64,000 bases of DNA from Amaurobius ferox (Eukaryota; Arthropoda; Arachnida; Araneae; Amaurobiidae). Where the stretch lies: the NCBI GenBank assembly GCA_951213105.1, contig OX578144.1, positions 86,317,015 through 86,381,014 on the forward strand, written 5' to 3'. Below are positions 60,841 to 64,000 of the stretch, one piece after another. How positions within the stretch are numbered: the stretch's first letter is position 1; each line of letters starts with the position of its first letter. The position numbers were made by a program, and so were the translations under genes. The notes beneath the pieces were generated by a model that saw nothing but the letters and a program-made list of their open reading frames with translations, made no database searches and had not been told where the DNA came from.

Positions 60841-61099
60841 TTTTTTTATTTATTACGATGCGGCGTATTTAATAAATCTTTGTTAATTTATGCTAAAATG
60901 TCATTCATTAAAATTATTCTGTCTGATCCATCCCTTGCATATATATTATCATAACTGGCAGGTGCCTTGCCCCCCATTACAGTGACCTGATTCCTCTGAA
61001 ACTTTCACTAACATGCTTGCAAATATTTTGCAGTGCACGCATAACTAAAATCAGCAACCAAACGCAATTGATACTTAAGAAATGCCCCCTGAAATAAAC

Positions 61100-61280
61100 A
61101 AATATTTGATAATTATTTCGTATCAAAATGCGAAACTATTACAAAAATGTTCTTCTGTAGTAAATGGAACATAGGAGATCCACGACCATGATGTTAACTG
61201 ATTTGTTGTAAAATACTGCATACCGAAAATAAATATATTGGATTATATTTAACTATTGTTTTATTTTACAAAATTTTTTG
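61100..61280 (-). mobile_element. Ancient family A relic
   Basis: TATCAAAATGCGAAACTATT, TAGTAAATGGAACATAGGAG and ATCCACGACCATGATGTTAA match the minus-oriented A body at low identity. Confidence 0.5.
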
Positions 61281-61380
61281 TATGTCATATTTTTCTTTTT
61301 TATCTATCTATCTTATTTATCTATCTTCTTTATATATAAATTTATATTTTGTATATAATTCTAGAGGGCTCCTCCCCCTG

Positions 61381-61662
61381 CTTCTTCTTCTTCGACCTAA
61401 ACCGTCTGACCAAACCGAAGGTGTCAGGTATCTATATAGATGGCCGCGAAGTGACCGATTTAGACTAGAACCCAGTGGGGGGGCATCCACAGGGACCATG
61501 CCATACCCTCCTTTCCTAACACCAATCTCTCGGAAATACTTACGAAATTACATATTTAATATTTTCTTACTCCGCGTGAACACGGGTACAGTTTGGACAG
61601 AGGCGGGAATCGAACTAGGGTCGTCGAATACAATCCCCGGACGTTAACCACTGCGTTTCAAA
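61381..61662 (-). mobile_element. SINE with tRNA-like head (copy 1)
   Basis: On the minus strand it starts near TGAAACGCAGTGGTTAACG (A-box-like). A B-box GTTCGATTCCC is at 61606-61616 (complement). The body includes CGTGTTCACGCGGAGTA, TTTCCGAGAGATTGGTGTTA, GTCCCTGTGGATGCC, CCCACTGGGTTCTAGTCTAA and CAGACGGTTTAGGTC. It ends in a GAAGAAGAAG trinucleotide tail. The body matches the 5S-headed copy at 61885-62267 throughout. Confidence 0.85.
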
Positions 61663-61684
61663 CAGTTTTAACAGGTTCGATAAT

Positions 61685-61830
61685 CGTAGTGAAAAATAGC
61701 TGTAGTACAATAGCTGTAGTACAATAGCTGTACAATAGCTGTACAGCTAATTGTACAGCTACAGTAGCTGTACAGCTAATTGTACAGCTACAGTAGCTGT
61801 TCAGCTATTGTAGCTGTACAATATCACTAT
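61685..61830. repeat. TAGCTGTA palindromic repeat cluster
   Basis: At least ten TAGCTGTA / TACAGCTA units in direct and inverted order, including AGCTGTACAGCTAATTGTAC twice. It can fold into several hairpins. It lies between the two SINE copies. Confidence 0.85.
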
Positions 61831-61884
61831 AGCTGTGAAATTTTTGTGCTCTTGACGTTATTATCCCCCTCGGAGGGGGGACAG

Positions 61885-62267
61885 TTGTTGTTGAGACCCA
61901 GGCCGTCCGACCTACCAGAAAGGTGTAAGATAACCGTTTGGACGGCTGGGAAGTGCCACCCAATTTAGACCGGAACCCAGTGCGGGAGGCATCCACAGGG
62001 ACCGTACCCTCCTTCCCTTACCACCAACCTCTCAGAAGGACTTACGGATCCACATGTTTAACGTGATCGTACTCCGCATGAACACGACGGCAGTTGTGGC
62101 AGCGTGCAAATCCAGTGCGCAAACTACCGGGCTACCGCACCCGAAATGTGCCAACAGTACGCGGAGTTCCCAGGTGGTCACCCACCCAAGTACTAACCGC
62201 GCCCGATGCTGCTTGACTTCGGTAATATAACGAGAACAGGTGTTTTCAGCACGGCATGGCCGTTGGC
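61885..62267 (-). mobile_element. Full-length SINE with 5S rRNA head (copy 2)
   Basis: 383 bp on the minus strand. Its 5' end coincides exactly with 5S rRNA nucleotide 1 (62267). After the 119-nt 5S part come a tRNA-like remnant (GGTAGCCCGGTAGTTTGCGC), then the body shared with copy 1 (CGTGTTCATGCGGAGTACGA, GGTCCCTGTGGATGCC, CACTGGGTTCCGGTCTAAAT, GGACGGCCTGGGTCTC) and an (AAC)n tail. A 13-bp target duplication lies directly at both ends: GGATGGGGTACAG (62268-62280) and GGAGGGGGGACAG (61872-61884), 11 of 13 identical. Confidence 0.9.
62149..62267 (-). rRNA. 5S rRNA-derived sequence (SINE head)
   Basis: 119 nt, minus strand, from GCCAACGGCCATGCCGTGCT to GTACTGTTGGCA, matching the animal 5S rRNA along its full length. 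The internal promoter elements are well kept (GTCAAGCAGCATCGGGCGCG; GGGTGACCACCTGGGAA), and the terminal stem GCCAAC/GTTGGC pairs. It is followed at once by SINE body and bounded by a TSD, so it is a retrotransposed head, not an array gene. It could still bind TFIIIA and be transcribed. Confidence 0.92.
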
Positions 62268-62280
62268 GGATGGGGTACAG

Positions 62281-62659
62281 TGTCAAACTTGGTATCAATC
62301 GAAATATTTTTTCAAACCCTTAAAATGAAGGATGGCATGCTATAACAGTGATCGCTTGGACCCAAGAATACATAGTTTTTTAATTTTTTCTTGAAAAATT
62401 TGCCAAAAAAAAAAAAAGGGCTACTTGAAAATGGATTCTGGTATGAGAAAATGGAGTTCAACCACACTTCAGTTAATGTTAATATTATTTCAATAATTTT
62501 TATTTTATGTAGCTTTAATATCGCATCTGAAATTATTTGAATTACTTTTCTGATTCATCTTGAAAATCATATACCCACAGTATATGGCAGATACACGTTA
62601 TACGGTCGATGAAATAAACAGCAAAGAAGTGCAAAGGCAAAACATTTGAAAGACTGTTT
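62281..62659. other. Stretch with nothing recognised
   Basis: AT-rich, contains an A13 run near 62406. No feature seen. Confidence 0.35.
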
Positions 62660-62960
62660 TTATAAAACTAAGCCCCGCTTCCGTTTTTATCGGAAGTTGC
62701 AGATCGCAGAAAATGAATAGCCAAGATTTGTATTCCTTCTAAGAAAAAAGTAAAGTAAAAATATAAATCTAAAGAACAATTTTAGAAGTCGAATAAAATG
62801 AGATAGAAATTTCGAAAACAAAAGAAACTCTCATGGAGCTTGATATCCGCAATGACAACAAATGGGGGAAAGGGGATTTAGTAAGTGACATAAATACTGT
62901 AGTCAGTTAATGTTTATATGCAACTTAAGAAAGCATTTTCTATTTGAGGGTGATTTATTG
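62660..62960 (+). repeat. Repeat G, copy 2 (unclassified)
   Basis: Matches 36560-36840: ATGACAACAAATGGGGGAAA, GGGGATTTAGTAAGTGACAT, AAATACTG, and AAATGAATAGCCAAG upstream. Confidence 0.5.
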
Positions 62961-63104
62961 GCGCTTTCAGATAAATGTTTAAGGCAGCTCGCGATGTAAA
63001 TCAGTTAGATGCCTTTTATAATTTAAAAATATTGAATTGAATATATACGTATAAAATCAAAATATATGTCTGACTGTGACGTTTGGCGACATTGGTTAGA
63101 CACA

Positions 63105-63105
63105 A

Positions 63106-63153
<48 letters not shown>
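63105..63153. repeat. (AT)n microsatellite
   Basis: TA run that replaces the head of the following B element. Confidence 0.95.
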
Positions 63154-63158
<5 letters not shown>

Positions 63159-63810
63159 TGTGCATTGTATGTATCTACTCTAACTCAAAAACTAATTGAC
63201 CAAATTTGATAAAATTTTATAAGCAAAATATATGTGGGTGATCGTGGTGCTGATCAGATTTGGTACGATTTGGGATAAAAAAACCTGCCCCGTTTTTGCA
63301 AAATGGTCAGCAGAAAAGTATGCATAGACTTTAGCTAAAAACTAATTGACCAAATATCAGAAAATTTAGTAGATAATTCACTTTTAGGATAACCTGTTGT
63401 AGATTAGATTTTGGTGCGATTCAGGAGAAAGAACCTGCCTTTTGTTTTAAATGACCCGCAAATATTGTCAAAGTCTAAAATAAATAACTACGTGTGATCA
63501 AATGTATCAATTAAATGCTTGTTTTATACGTATTTTTTTACGATGTACAGAATCAAACTAACCCCGTTACTCTTGGACTAGTCTTGGACTTGATATTTCA
63601 GCTTTCTAGCATTTATGATACACCGCCTTTGAAAATACATCCCGTTAGCTAATGAAAACGAAAACGGAATTAAAAGTGGAAATTCAGTTTCATTTAAAAT
63701 AATTATACGTGTTATTTTGTGCAAATAATCTCAATTCAATGAATTATTAAAGAAATAAAGAGAAAATGAATTTGGTCTGCAGGGAAAGTCATGTACTGCC
63801 CACATCAAAT
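63154..63810 (+). mobile_element. Family B element lacking its head (B4)
   Basis: B body with two CTCTAACTCAAAAACTAATT / GCTAAAAACTAATTGACC units, and the tail GCAGGGAAAGTCATGTACTG then CCCACATCAAAT. The head is replaced by an AT microsatellite. Confidence 0.82.
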
Positions 63811-63870
63811 ATTTTTTCCCTACGTTACATATGTAGTATATATAGTCTAGTCTTTACATACATAGCATAG

Positions 63871-64000
63871 CCCCCTACATACATGTATAAGGAAAGCATT
63901 GTAACGAGTTTAAAAATTCGCATTTTTGCTTTTGACAAAAGAGCACTTTTCAAGTATAACAGAACTCGAATATAATGTTTTTGATGTGATATCTTTCTAT
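63871..64000 (+). mobile_element. Family A-like element, start only (A7)
   Basis: Degenerate head (CCCCTACATACATGTATAAG, GAAAGCATTGTAACGAG), then AAATTCGCATTTTTGCTTTT. It runs off the window edge. Confidence 0.65.

Noticed and set aside
62149..62267. Independent genomic 5S rRNA gene
   Set aside because: Directly fused to a SINE body and bounded by a target duplication, so it is a SINE head.

Overview
The window looks like an intergenic, transposon-dense stretch of an AT-rich arthropod genome. The mix of repeats (a Jockey LINE, Ty3/gypsy, Penelope-like, Tc1/mariner, hAT, a pol III SINE and many DINE-1-like palindromic elements with TG or TCTG microsatellites) suggests an arachnid such as a spider, but that is inference. 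I found no convincing host protein-coding gene. Nearly all recognisable coding sequence belongs to mobile elements, and most of it is broken.

Layout. Positions 1-11 kb hold AT microsatellites, a GC-rich island of tiny hairpins (about 1.25-1.99 kb), a Penelope-like reverse transcriptase tail between two apparently identical 441-bp inverted arms (5068-6501), a LINE RNase H relic (6630-7255), a dead Tc1-like transposase (8285-9405) beside a 289-bp tandem duplication, and an 888-bp foldback element. Positions 11-46 kb are dominated by three families of about 0.75-1.3 kb non-autonomous elements, called A, B and C here. All share one plan: a terminal hairpin, a microsatellite, a body, another copy of the hairpin's right arm, then a small stem-loop near the other end. 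This is the published plan of DINE-1/HINE (Helentron-related) elements. Between them lie TIR elements: hAT with an 8-bp TSD, a TTAA-flanked foldback, and a Tc1-like TA-flanked element. There are also LTR-like pieces and several two- or three-copy unknown repeats.

Positions 47.5-55.1 kb hold two Jockey-clade LINE copies on the minus strand. One is a near-complete 5.1-kb element (ORF1 with two frameshifts, ORF2 intact at 895 aa). It appears to have inserted at the 5' end of an older truncated copy, leaving a 16-bp TSD. Positions 57.5-59.6 kb hold a decayed Ty3/gypsy pol segment that itself received a small poly(A)-tailed retro-insertion. Positions 61.4-62.3 kb hold two SINE copies that share a body but have different pol III heads. 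One head is tRNA-like; the other is a complete 119-nt 5S rRNA sequence. The 5S-headed copy has an adjacent 13-bp TSD. A third, tail-only copy with its own TSD sits at 20.1 kb.

The strongest candidates for undescribed biology are the A/B/C element system (shared termini on different bodies, a covarying terminal hairpin, a nested insertion that fixes the ends) and the head-swapping 5S/tRNA SINE. All calls come from reading the sequence by eye; no database search was possible.
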